From positions 1 through 34,353 of the forward strand of contig JAEEGM010000117.1 of NCBI GenBank assembly GCA_016280325.1: a stretch of 34,353 nt of DNA, given 5' to 3'. A model generated the notes under the pieces. It made no database searches. It was not told the DNA's origin and was given only the letters and a program-made list of their open reading frames with translations. The position numbers were made by a program, and so were the translations under genes. Source of the DNA: Eubacterium sp. (lineage in GTDB: Bacteria > Bacillota > Clostridia > Lachnospirales > Lachnospiraceae). Below are positions 15,108 through 22,594 of this stretch, one piece after another (within the stretch, counting starts at the first letter, position 1; each line of letters begins with the position of its first letter).

Positions 15108-16289
15108 ATGAAAACAAAAGTAGCCATGATGTTTGGTGGAAAGAGTGTGGAGCACGAGGTTTCCGTGATCTCGGGTATACAGGCATTTTTAAGTATGGAT
15201 ACCGAGAAGTACGATGTGATCCCGGTGTATATGACGAAAAATAACGACATGTATATCGGCGATGATATCGGAAAGATTGAGTCGTATAAAAACATCAAGG
15301 GTCTTCTTGATAGATCACAGCGGGTGATCATGATCAACGAGAATGATCAGGTGAAGCTGGTTTCCTATCCGCCGAAGAAGTTTGGCAAAGGGGTGGAGGT
15401 TCCAATCGACGTGGCGTTTCCGGTTGTGCACGGAACCAATGTTGAGGATGGCGCGTTTCAGGGGTATCTCAAGACGATGGGTATTCCGTTCGTGGGATGC
15501 GATGTGATGGCGTCCGCGATCGGTATGGACAAGTATATGATGAAGCCGGTGCTGAAGGAGAACGGTGTGCCGGTGCTCGACGCGATGATTTTTACCATGA
15601 AGGATTATGAGGATATGGACGCGATCTTGGATCGCGTGGAGGAGAAACTCGGCCTGCCGGTGATCATCAAGCCGGTGAATCTCGGTTCGTCTGTCGGTAT
15701 CAGTGTGGCGAAGTCGCGCGTGGAGCTGAGTGCGTCGATCGATGATGCGTTCCGTTACGCGACGAAGGTGCTGGTGGAGCATGCGATCACAAATCTGCGC
15801 GAGATCAACTGTGCGGTGCTGGGTGATGAGAATGATGCGATCGCTTCGGAGATCGAGGAGCCGATGCATACCGAGGATATTCTGAGTTATGAGGATAAGT
15901 ATGTGAGCAACGCCAAGGGCAGCGGGTCGAAGGGTATGGCCAGCGTGTCGAGAAAGATCCCGGCGGAGGTGAGTCCGGAGCGGCGCGAGGAGATCCGGTC
16001 GCTTGCGGTGAAGGCTTTTCAGACGCTGGGGTGCAACGGTGTTTCGCGTATCGACTTTATGATCGATGAGGATACGGATCAGTTGTATTATAACGAGATC
16101 AATACCATCCCGGGTTCGCTTGCTTTTTATCTGTGGGAGCCGATCGGTATTCCGTATAAGGAGCTTCTGGATCGGATGATCCAGCTGGCACTGAAACGTG
16201 CGCGGATCGAGGAAGGTTTGACGTTTACCTTTGATACGAACATCTTGGATTCGGCGAGCTTTGGTGGTTCGAAGGGGAGCAAAGTGTGA
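15108..16289 (+). CDS. ddl: D-alanine--D-alanine ligase
   Basis: Ddl is the ATP-grasp ligase that makes the D-Ala-D-Ala used by MurF. At 393 residues it belongs to the longer Ddl group. VEHEVSVISG near residue 14 is the N-terminal signature, KPVNLGSSVGISVAK the ATP/serine loop, LVEHAITNLREINCAVLG the central strand, and EINTIPGSLAFYLWEP the metal-binding and omega-loop region. The ATG at 15108 is fixed by GGAGG 8 nt upstream; a TTG at 15090 in the same frame is less plausible. The extreme C-terminus (SKGSKV) is encoded by DNA resembling the 35-bp tandem repeat that follows, so the repeat array may have grown from the gene's own end. Confidence 0.93.
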   Translation: MKTKVAMMFGGKSVEHEVSVISGIQAFLSMDTEKYDVIPVYMTKNNDMYIGDDIGKIESYKNIKGLLDRSQRVIMINENDQVKLVSYPPKKFGKGVEVPIDVAFPVVHGTNVEDGAFQGYLKTMGIPFVGCDVMASAIGMDKYMMKPVLKENGVPVLDAMIFTMKDYEDMDAILDRVEEKLGLPVIIKPVNLGSSVGISVAKSRVELSASIDDAFRYATKVLVEHAITNLREINCAVLGDENDAIASEIEEPMHTEDILSYEDKYVSNAKGSGSKGMASVSRKIPAEVSPERREEIRSLAVKAFQTLGCNGVSRIDFMIDEDTDQLYYNEINTIPGSLAFYLWEPIGIPYKELLDRMIQLALKRARIEEGLTFTFDTNILDSASFGGSKGSKV

Positions 16290-16378
16290 GGCGTGCAGGT
16301 GCGCGGAAGGGTAGTAAGGTGTGAGGCGTGCAGGTGCGCGGAAGGGTAGTAAGGTGCGAGGCGTGCAGGTGCGCAGGA
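16284..16378. repeat. 35-bp tandem repeat, about 2.7 units, starting inside the ddl stop region
   Basis: Units begin GTGTGAGGCGTGCAGGTGCG at 16284 and 16319, and the third (one base different) at 16354; the first two are identical over their full 35 bp and the third diverges after ~21 bp. Bases 16271-16283 inside ddl resemble the unit's end. The array fills nearly all of the ddl-DUF1934 spacer. Confidence 0.88.
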
Positions 16379-16391
16379 ATGAGAGGTTACT

Positions 16392-16832
16392 ATGGGACAG
16401 GTTAAGATAAAGATCAGCAGTCGTCATGATTACGGAACGGGTGAGTTGGATCCGATCGAGGTGATCTCGGTGGGCGAGCTCTACCAGGATGAGGACGGGT
16501 GCGACTGCCTATCCTACGAGGAGGTCGTGGAGGCAGATGAGAACGGCCAGGTAAAGGTTATCAACAATCTTCTCCGGATCGGTGAGACGCAGGTCGAGCT
16601 GATCAAGGGTGGCGACGGTGATTCGCATATGGTTTTCGTACCGAATCACAAGACGGTGAGCTATTACCCGTCACCGCTCGGAGAGCTGGAGATCGGCGTG
16701 CATACGTCGTTTGCGGAGAAGACGGTGTATAACAACGGCTTTACATTGGAGCTGAAATATGATCTGGAGATGAATCAGACGATCATGACCAGCTGCGGTC
16801 TGAGCATCGCGGTGCGCGAGACGGAGGGGTAG
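16392..16832 (+). CDS. DUF1934 family protein (YwiB-like small beta-barrel)
   Basis: This 146-residue protein of unknown function belongs to the DUF1934/YwiB family, predicted lipocalin-like beta-barrels with no signal peptide. Family features are the N-terminal basic strand QVKIKISSR, the central strand LSYEE, the YPSPLGELEIGVHTSF segment (the usual TPYG-type hairpin) and the final strand LELKYDLEMN..SCGLSIAVRE. A GAGAGG motif precedes the ATG. It lies between ddl and dapF with tandem repeats on both sides. In Firmicutes this family is often found beside cell-wall or argS-type genes, but no function should be assumed. Confidence 0.82.
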   Translation: MGQVKIKISSRHDYGTGELDPIEVISVGELYQDEDGCDCLSYEEVVEADENGQVKVINNLLRIGETQVELIKGGDGDSHMVFVPNHKTVSYYPSPLGELEIGVHTSFAEKTVYNNGFTLELKYDLEMNQTIMTSCGLSIAVRETEG

Positions 16833-16890
16833 GCTGGTCTGATCAAGGCAGCGGATGTGTTGCGTGTGATGGGCCCGCAGGGGCAGCGGG

Positions 16891-16986
16891 GCGCAGTGTG
16901 TTGCACGTGGTGGGGCAGCGGGGCGCAGTGTGTTGTACGTGGTGAGGCTGTAGGGCGCAGTGTGTTGCACGTGATGAGGTTGTGGG
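16891..16986. repeat. 32-bp tandem repeat, three units, between DUF1934 gene and dapF
   Basis: Units begin GCGCAGTGTGTTGCACGTGG at 16891, with similar units at 16923 and 16955, each exactly 32 bp apart with several substitutions. A degenerate relative lies upstream (about 16851-16885) with an insertion. G-rich tracts recur, so stable RNA or G-quadruplex structure is possible just upstream of dapF. Confidence 0.87.
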
Positions 16987-17022
16987 ATTCTCAGTGGAAA
17001 GCATGGCAGGAAGGAGGAGCAT

Positions 17023-18042
17023 ATGAAGTTTGTAAAAATGCACGGAACGGGGAATGACTATATCTATGTTAACCTTTTTGAGGGCCATGAGGATAGCGTT
17101 CCTGCGACATATGACGCGAACGGGAAGCTTCTGACTGTCGAAGGGACGGCAGTGGACGAGCTTTCGATCCGGATCAGCGACCGGCATTTCGGAATCGGAG
17201 CAGATGGTCTGATCTGCGTCGCGCCGTCGAAGGTGGCGGACGTGCGGATGATCATGTTCAACGCGGACGGCTCCGAGGGGTTGATGTGCGGGAACGGTAT
17301 ACGCTGCGTGGCGAAGTTTTCTTTTGAGAAAGGGCTGGTAGATACCGCTGCTTCCGGAGGTGAAACCGGTTGGCTCGATGACGGACGGTTTTTCATGACT
17401 TGTGAAACGGCCAGCGGTATCAAAGGTTTGAAGTTAACGATCGAGGACAGTCGCTGCACATACGTGGAAGTCAACATGGGACAGGCGATAGTAAAGCCGG
17501 CTGAGATACCGGTGGATAAGGCCAAGATGGGGGCGGCAAACGACGAACGCGTAGCTCAGAGTGGCTTTGCTCCGGATGAGGTTGTGATTGGGCGAAAGCT
17601 TGAGGTAAATGGTACGACATTCCCGGTTACCTGCGTTTCGATGGGGAATCCGCATTGCGTTGTGTTCCTTGCCGATCCGGAGGTGGAGGCTTTCTTCGGA
17701 AAGGGAACCGGTGTGATGGATCTGGATCTTGAAAAGATCGGGCCATTTTTCGAAAACCACGAGGCGTTCCCGGAGAAGATCAATACGGAGTTTGTCGAGG
17801 TGGTCGATGACCACACCATAAAAATGCGCGTGTGGGAGCGTGGCTCCGGTGAGACGATGTCCTGTGGTACCGGGACGTGCGGGGCGACGGTGGCGTCCGT
17901 GCTGAACGGTTATGTGAAGCGGGGCACCGAGGTTGAGGTTCAGATCCGCGGCGGAAGCCTGTATGATACCTGGCTTGAGAACGGGGAGGTGTTGATGAAG
18001 GGCCCGGCTACGTCCGTTTTTGAAGGAGAGTATAGGGTGTGA
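17023..18042 (+). CDS. dapF: Diaminopimelate epimerase
   Basis: DapF converts LL- to meso-diaminopimelate for lysine and for DAP-type peptidoglycan. Both catalytic cysteines are present: Cys89 in MCGNGIRC and Cys281 in SCGTGTCG. FVKMHGTGNDYIYV at the N-terminus and NPHCVVF centrally are typical. At 339 residues it is about 60 longer than most DapF proteins; extra segments appear near residues 20-45 (GHEDSVPATYDANGK) and 105-125 (DTAASGGETGWLDDGR). The ATG follows AGGAGG, 6-7 nt upstream. It completes a run of peptidoglycan-precursor genes with murF and ddl. Confidence 0.94.
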   Translation: MKFVKMHGTGNDYIYVNLFEGHEDSVPATYDANGKLLTVEGTAVDELSIRISDRHFGIGADGLICVAPSKVADVRMIMFNADGSEGLMCGNGIRCVAKFSFEKGLVDTAASGGETGWLDDGRFFMTCETASGIKGLKLTIEDSRCTYVEVNMGQAIVKPAEIPVDKAKMGAANDERVAQSGFAPDEVVIGRKLEVNGTTFPVTCVSMGNPHCVVFLADPEVEAFFGKGTGVMDLDLEKIGPFFENHEAFPEKINTEFVEVVDDHTIKMRVWERGSGETMSCGTGTCGATVASVLNGYVKRGTEVEVQIRGGSLYDTWLENGEVLMKGPATSVFEGEYRV

Positions 18043-18117
18043 GTGCCTTATATATATTATTTCATCTGAAAGGAGTCAATGAGGCTATGCCCGAGGGACT
18101 CCGGAATGGAGAAAAGC

Positions 18118-19452
18118 ATGAAGATAAGAAAAAAGTTGACAGCTGTCGTGTTGATGCTGGTGATGGTATTCTCGCTCTCACCGGTTGCTCAGGTCAGTGC
18201 TGCGTCAAACGAGAATGCAGAGGGATCGCCTACGGAGAACGTGATTACCCCGTCGATCCGAGTTTATGCACCCTACAAGTCGTATTATAATGTGGATAAC
18301 GTTCCGTATGCCCTTTGCAAGTTTTCCTTAGACGCGGACAAGATGCTCAAGGATGACTTTGGTATCGGTCTGAAAAGCGATGGCACACCGGATGTCGAAG
18401 AGGATGGAAAAGGATATGTGTCCGTTCTACGTGTCTTGGCTTGTTATATCCGTGAAGTGATCTCAAAAAGAAATAAGGATACATGGTTTACTGCTGAGGA
18501 GCAGGACGGTAGTGATGAATACCTGAAAAAGCTGAAGGAAAAAGCGAATTCCGTCATGAAGAATTATATTAGGATTGCTAAATCCGATCGCGGAGGCTAT
18601 GATCTGGAAGGATTGAGTGATGATGGAGTTCACTGGGATGAGGGACTGGCCAGCAAAGGAAAGTCACCGTATCGATCACACTGGATGCATTATGAGGATT
18701 TTGTGGAGGGAGAGAAGATAATAAGTGAAACTCCGGTGAAGAGCGATGAATATATCGAAATCCTTCTTTTGCCGTTTGGAACAGATACCGGAATCCTGGT
18801 TCCGTCTACTTTTGATCCCATGGACTTAAATCCGGAGGTAAATGAAGAGGTAAAGTATCTTATTAAAAAGCAAACCTTTGATAAGGATGAACAGCCGGTT
18901 CAGACACCGATTTCAGGTGCAAAATTCCGCGTGTATAAACCGGACGGCACAATGGATGACACCATCCTGACGACCGATGCGGACGGATATCTGACCTACA
19001 TACCTAAGGAAGAGGGATATCATTATCTGGTAGGCTGTGAAGAGTATGACGATGGACAAGGCAATGTTTATTCCAAGACGGATGTAGCCCTCATCACGGT
19101 ACCGACGTTTGGCAAAACACCGAAGGCACAGTCGGTCAAGCTTACTGTCACCGGAAAAAAGAAGGCTAAGAAAAAGAACATCAAGGTTTCCTTTAAAATG
19201 AATAATACGTATTATGCGAACAAGTTTACAACCTATGATGTGTATCTTTCCAAGAAGAAAACATCTGGTTATAAAAAGGTAGCATCTACAAACGGAACAA
19301 AGCTTAGCGTGACGATCAAGAACAAGAAAAAGGGTACCTACTTTGTCAAGATCCAGGCGACTCTCCATTTTCCGTTTACGTTTTCAGGTGAACCATATAT
19401 AAAACAATTCAAGAGCGGTTTTACTTCACCAAAGAAGGTTGTGATCAAGTAA
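18118..19452 (+). CDS. Secreted lysine-rich multidomain protein, paralog 1 (DUF4430-like / Ig-like / FnIII-like)
   Basis: No function is known. The 444-residue product has a signal peptide (MKIRKKLTAVVLMLVMVFSL, cleaved near VSAAS). A ~200-residue N-terminal domain carries the family motif DDFGIGL, then GYVSVLRVLACYI, and ends WMHYEDFVEGE plus a hydrophobic strand, resembling DUF4430 (transcobalamin C-terminal-like). An Ig/Cna-B-like middle follows (ISGAKFRVYKPDG..TTDADGYLTY). The C-terminal FnIII-like domain (about 338-444) has GKKKAKKKNIKVSF, YDVYLSKKKTSGYKKV and KNKKKGTYFVKI. No LPXTG, TM helix or wall-binding repeat is seen. The ATG at 18118 was chosen for its GGAGA site and the signal peptide; an earlier in-frame ATG at 18079 is less likely. 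It is the first of three tandem paralogs, 75 nt after dapF. Confidence 0.75.
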   Translation: MKIRKKLTAVVLMLVMVFSLSPVAQVSAASNENAEGSPTENVITPSIRVYAPYKSYYNVDNVPYALCKFSLDADKMLKDDFGIGLKSDGTPDVEEDGKGYVSVLRVLACYIREVISKRNKDTWFTAEEQDGSDEYLKKLKEKANSVMKNYIRIAKSDRGGYDLEGLSDDGVHWDEGLASKGKSPYRSHWMHYEDFVEGEKIISETPVKSDEYIEILLLPFGTDTGILVPSTFDPMDLNPEVNEEVKYLIKKQTFDKDEQPVQTPISGAKFRVYKPDGTMDDTILTTDADGYLTYIPKEEGYHYLVGCEEYDDGQGNVYSKTDVALITVPTFGKTPKAQSVKLTVTGKKKAKKKNIKVSFKMNNTYYANKFTTYDVYLSKKKTSGYKKVASTNGTKLSVTIKNKKKGTYFVKIQATLHFPFTFSGEPYIKQFKSGFTSPKKVVIK

Positions 19453-19496
19453 AAGAATCGATAACATAAAGCTTTTTTGAGAAAGGAAATAGACTT

Positions 19497-20753
19497 ATGA
19501 AAACAAGAAAATCACTTATTTCACTGGTGCTGGTTTTCGCAATGATCTTCTCGTTGAATATCGCACCGACAGTAGCAAATGCGGAAGGCGATTCGGATTC
19601 TTACTCTGTCTCAATCGAAGTTCGCGCACCTTATCAGAAGTATTATCAATCCGAAGAGGATCAGTACAGCGCCGGCTTCAATATCGTGGAGTTGAGAAAG
19701 GAAGATCTGGAAGACAGCTTCGGAATCGGACTTCCTACCAATGGCGAATGCGGGTACACCCTCGTTCGTGCTTTGGCAAAACACATCCGCACCTGGCTGA
19801 TGGACCAAAAAAATATTGAGTTCGATGATGAAGGAAAAGCGTATGCGAATGAGTTGATGCCGAACTACATCAAGGTTTCTTATACGGATGCTTATGGCTA
19901 TTATTTGAATAACCTAAGTGCAGACGGTGAAAATTGGGATACCGGCGTATCCAAGGAAGGAACCGCCTCCGATGGTTATTGGGCTCTCATCTATAACGGC
20001 GAGTATGCCACCGAATTCGGTCTCAGCAAGGAGATTCCGGTAAACGAACCCGAGACAAAGGTAGAGCTTGTATGGTTTGCTACGAATACATCCGGTTGCG
20101 GATACGGACATTTTGAAATGAAGGATAAACTGGACGACTACCTGATTTCCGGAGACAAAGTAACCTACACCTTGAACAATCAGAGATATAATGATGACTA
20201 TACCGCACTCATCGATGTACCGGTTGCCGGCGTTCCGGTTCAGGTGTTCAGTCAGAATAAGGGCGATTTCCTTGATCAGCCTCTGACTACCGATGAAAAC
20301 GGAAATATTACCTTTGTCGCCGGAGATCCCGGGGAATACCACCTGGTAGCATTCGATGAAGTTACGGTTGACGGTGTAACGATCAGCCGCATCAATCGTG
20401 CGGAACTCCACATCATCGTGGCTAAAAAGGCAGAAAAGGTTAAGAAGTTAAAAGCCAAGGTTACCGGCAAGAAAAAGGCCAAGAAAAAGAACATCAAAGT
20501 TTCCTGGACGTATCCCGATCTGGGATGGGATACTGCCAAGTATCATGTATATCTTTCCAAAAAGAAATCAAGCGGATACAAAGAGGTTTCTTCCAAAAAC
20601 CTGAAGAAGACATCCTTTACGATCAAGAACAAGAAAAAGGGAACGTATTACATCAAGGTTCGTGCCGAGAGAATCTATGAGATTGATAACCACGGCAATT
20701 ATAAATCTTCCTTTAGCGCGTTCACCACACCGGTCAAGGTAAAGGTGAAATAA
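19497..20753 (+). CDS. Secreted lysine-rich multidomain protein, paralog 2
   Basis: This 418-residue product has the same architecture as its neighbours: signal peptide ending VANAEG; DUF4430-like region with DSFGIGL, GYTLVRALAKHI and WALIYNGEYATEF; Ig-like region (about 225-310) with VPVAGVPVQVF and TTDENGNITF; and a FnIII-like C-terminus (about 315-418) with GKKKAKKKNIKVSW, YHVYLSKKKSSGYKEV and KNKKKGTYYIKV. It ends KVKVK without a surface anchor. It starts 44 nt after paralog 1 with GAGAAAGGAAA upstream, so the two are probably co-transcribed. Its signal peptide is nearly identical to that of paralog 3 while the mature parts have diverged strongly. Ligand or partner is unknown. Confidence 0.76.
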   Translation: MKTRKSLISLVLVFAMIFSLNIAPTVANAEGDSDSYSVSIEVRAPYQKYYQSEEDQYSAGFNIVELRKEDLEDSFGIGLPTNGECGYTLVRALAKHIRTWLMDQKNIEFDDEGKAYANELMPNYIKVSYTDAYGYYLNNLSADGENWDTGVSKEGTASDGYWALIYNGEYATEFGLSKEIPVNEPETKVELVWFATNTSGCGYGHFEMKDKLDDYLISGDKVTYTLNNQRYNDDYTALIDVPVAGVPVQVFSQNKGDFLDQPLTTDENGNITFVAGDPGEYHLVAFDEVTVDGVTISRINRAELHIIVAKKAEKVKKLKAKVTGKKKAKKKNIKVSWTYPDLGWDTAKYHVYLSKKKSSGYKEVSSKNLKKTSFTIKNKKKGTYYIKVRAERIYEIDNHGNYKSSFSAFTTPVKVKVK

Positions 20754-20896
20754 TATCTGCGACTGTACAGGCGGCTACCGTGATCAGGTCATCCGGCGAC
20801 GGCCGTGTTTACGGGGGAGTGTTAGGGCCGCGTTCATGAATGTGCGTTGTGTCCATGTTGCGGATATCTTGGCATAATCCAAAAAATGAGTCCGAT

Positions 20897-20925
20897 TTGA
20901 CGGCACTAGGCTTTCATGGTATAAT
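20897..20925 (+). promoter_or_regulatory. Predicted promoter of paralog 3
   Basis: TTGACG (20897-20902) and a perfect TATAAT (20920-20925) are 17 bp apart. The -10 lies 51 bp before the ATG, giving this paralog its own expression. The rest of the 223-nt spacer shows no gene or clear terminator. Confidence 0.8.
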
Positions 20926-20976
20926 CGACGACATAATACTTTATACTTAATATCTAACTATGAAAGGAAGGACATT

Positions 20977-22251
20977 ATGAAATCAAGAAAATCATTTATC
21001 TCACTGGTGTTGGTTTTCGCGATGATCTTCTCGCTGAATATCGCGCCGGTAGTAGCAAATGCTGAGGAGGTGGAGGAAGGCCGTGGTTGTTCGATCACGA
21101 TCCAGACTCCGTATCAGATGTATTTCCCATTGAAGCCGAACGAGCCGGCATCAACGCTGTACGCTTACATGACATCGGAGGATCTGAAAGATGACTTCGG
21201 TCTCGGTCTCAAGGAAGAGCAGGGATACTCCGTGCTTCGCGCGACCGCTAAAGCGATCCGCAACTACCTTATCGAACAGGGAAAAGCAGGGACAAGCACG
21301 GATGTCTATGATAAGGAAAACCAGGCTGCGGCGAATGCCATGCTGAAGGATTATATTGACGGAAGCTGGGGCGAATATGGTTTTTCGATGCGCAAATTCA
21401 GTCCGGACGGCCAGAACTGGAACCCCGGCATTACCAAGGATGGTTCCGATGGTGCCGGCATTGTAAACGGATCCTGGATGTGCTATGTTGACGGAGAAAT
21501 GGCTAATCTGAACATCGGTGAATTCCAAATCCCGGATAGTCAGGTTGGATCCGATGTGAAGCTCGTCTGGGTCCCGTATGATCCGGAATGTGGTTATGCA
21601 ACGCTCACACCAAGTATACCGAATGATTGGGTTATGGGGGTGGGTGATACCTTTACGTATACAGCGACTAAGCAAGTATATGATGAAAACTGGAATCTGA
21701 GCACAGTTCCGGTTTCCGGTGCTTCCGTACAGGTGTACTATGAAAAGCAGGACAAGTATTTAGATACGGAGATTACTACGGATGAGAATGGCAAGTTCTC
21801 CTTTACTACAAAAAATGCAGGCAACTATTATTTTGTATGCCGCGAGGAAGCTACCAAGGATGGTGTCACATTCAGTAAAACTAACGCTGCTGTAGGATAT
21901 CTTGCTGTTATAGCGAAACCGGCGGCAGCAAAGAATGTCAAGGCAAAGGTCAGTGGTAAGAAAAAGGCCAAGAAAAAGACCGTTACGCTCACTTGGAAAA
22001 ATAGCAACAAGTACGCGGGCGCGAGCACCTTATACACGGTGTATCGTTCGAAGAAAAAGAACAGTGGTTACAAGAAAGTGGCTACCGGCACCGGCGAGAA
22101 AACGAAAGTTACGATCAAGAAAGTGAAAAAAGGAACGTATTATTTCAAAATACTTACCACGGAAATGTGGGAGTACGATATTGACGATCCAACGTCGGTC
22201 AAATACATTAAGGGCTCATATACCAAGCCTCTCAAGGTAAAGGTGAAATAA
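20977..22251 (+). CDS. Secreted lysine-rich multidomain protein, paralog 3
   Basis: This 424-residue product has a signal peptide ending VANAEE, a DUF4430-like region with DDFGLGL, GYSVLRATAKAI and SWMCYVDGEMANL, an Ig-like region with VPVSGASVQVYYEK and TTDENGKFSF, and a FnIII-like C-terminus with GKKKAKKKTVTLTW, YTVYRSKKKNSGYKKV and KKVKKGTYYFKI. It also ends KVKVK. It has its own consensus-like promoter and a GAAAGGAAGG ribosome site, and is followed directly by a strong terminator. Its 5' coding end matches paralog 2 closely at the DNA level. The family assignment to DUF4430 is by fold-like pattern, not by search. Confidence 0.76.
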   Translation: MKSRKSFISLVLVFAMIFSLNIAPVVANAEEVEEGRGCSITIQTPYQMYFPLKPNEPASTLYAYMTSEDLKDDFGLGLKEEQGYSVLRATAKAIRNYLIEQGKAGTSTDVYDKENQAAANAMLKDYIDGSWGEYGFSMRKFSPDGQNWNPGITKDGSDGAGIVNGSWMCYVDGEMANLNIGEFQIPDSQVGSDVKLVWVPYDPECGYATLTPSIPNDWVMGVGDTFTYTATKQVYDENWNLSTVPVSGASVQVYYEKQDKYLDTEITTDENGKFSFTTKNAGNYYFVCREEATKDGVTFSKTNAAVGYLAVIAKPAAAKNVKAKVSGKKKAKKKTVTLTWKNSNKYAGASTLYTVYRSKKKNSGYKKVATGTGEKTKVTIKKVKKGTYYFKILTTEMWEYDIDDPTSVKYIKGSYTKPLKVKVK

Positions 22252-22268
22252 TACCACGGTAGATTCAG

Positions 22269-22304
22269 ACGGGGTTCTGCGAGTTAGCAGAACCCCGTTT
22301 TTTT
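22269..22304 (+). terminator. Rho-independent terminator after paralog 3
   Basis: A 12-bp perfect stem ACGGGGTTCTGC / GCAGAACCCCGT with 6-nt loop GAGTTA is followed by seven T. It begins 18 nt after the stop codon. Confidence 0.96.
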
Positions 22305-22364
22305 GAGCTCTATCAACAAAACACATAATCGAGTATTCTTTTTCTGAATTACTACTATAAAATG

Positions 22365-22393
22365 TTGACAACACCCCCCTCGACAGTTATAAT
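22365..22393 (+). promoter_or_regulatory. Perfect consensus promoter of the Sel1-repeat gene
   Basis: Exact TTGACA (22365-22370) and exact TATAAT (22388-22393) are separated by 17 bp. Transcription should start near 22400, about 195 nt before the likely start codon. Confidence 0.88.
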
Positions 22394-22399
22394 TTATAA

Positions 22400-22594
22400 A
22401 AATGGTTACGACCGAGTTTCTAAATCGACGAAACTCAAGTACAGCAATGGGCTACGACGAGGCTCTAGGGTGTGCGCTATCACGTCAAGAAGACATGCGT
22501 TTTACCTGGTTATTTAAGAATTGCTGTGCAGGTTAAATCCGGCCTGAGTATGGCGGTCGCTGTACACTCGGGTGGACTTTCGGAGGCAGGAATT
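22400..22594 (+). promoter_or_regulatory. Long structured 5' leader, candidate cis-regulatory RNA (class unknown)
   Basis: The leader contains a 7-bp stem GAGTTTC/GAAACTC (22414-22436), an 8-bp long-range match ACAGCAAT (22441-22448) with ATTGCTGT (22520-22527), and ACCTG (22504-22508) matching CAGGT (22529-22533), which crosses the previous pairing and so is a pseudoknot or alternative fold. CCTGAGT/ACTCGGG (22543-22572) sits ten bases upstream of the GGAGG. No known riboswitch consensus was recognised. Alternatively part of this stretch is translated from a GTG at 22472. Confidence 0.45.

Noticed and set aside
15315-16427. Minus-strand open frame of 370 codons
   Set aside because: It is antisense to ddl and the 35-bp repeats; the sequence is His/Arg/Leu-rich noise.
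16284-16986. Possible CRISPR array in the repeat-containing spacers near ddl and dapF
   Set aside because: The units are directly contiguous with no unique spacers, the two arrays are unrelated and no cas genes are present.
22472-22594. N-terminal extension of the Sel1 protein from a GTG start
   Set aside because: The ATG at 22595 has a GGAGG at proper spacing, and the upstream residues resemble neither a signal peptide nor a Sel1 repeat. Kept as an alternative in the leader entry.
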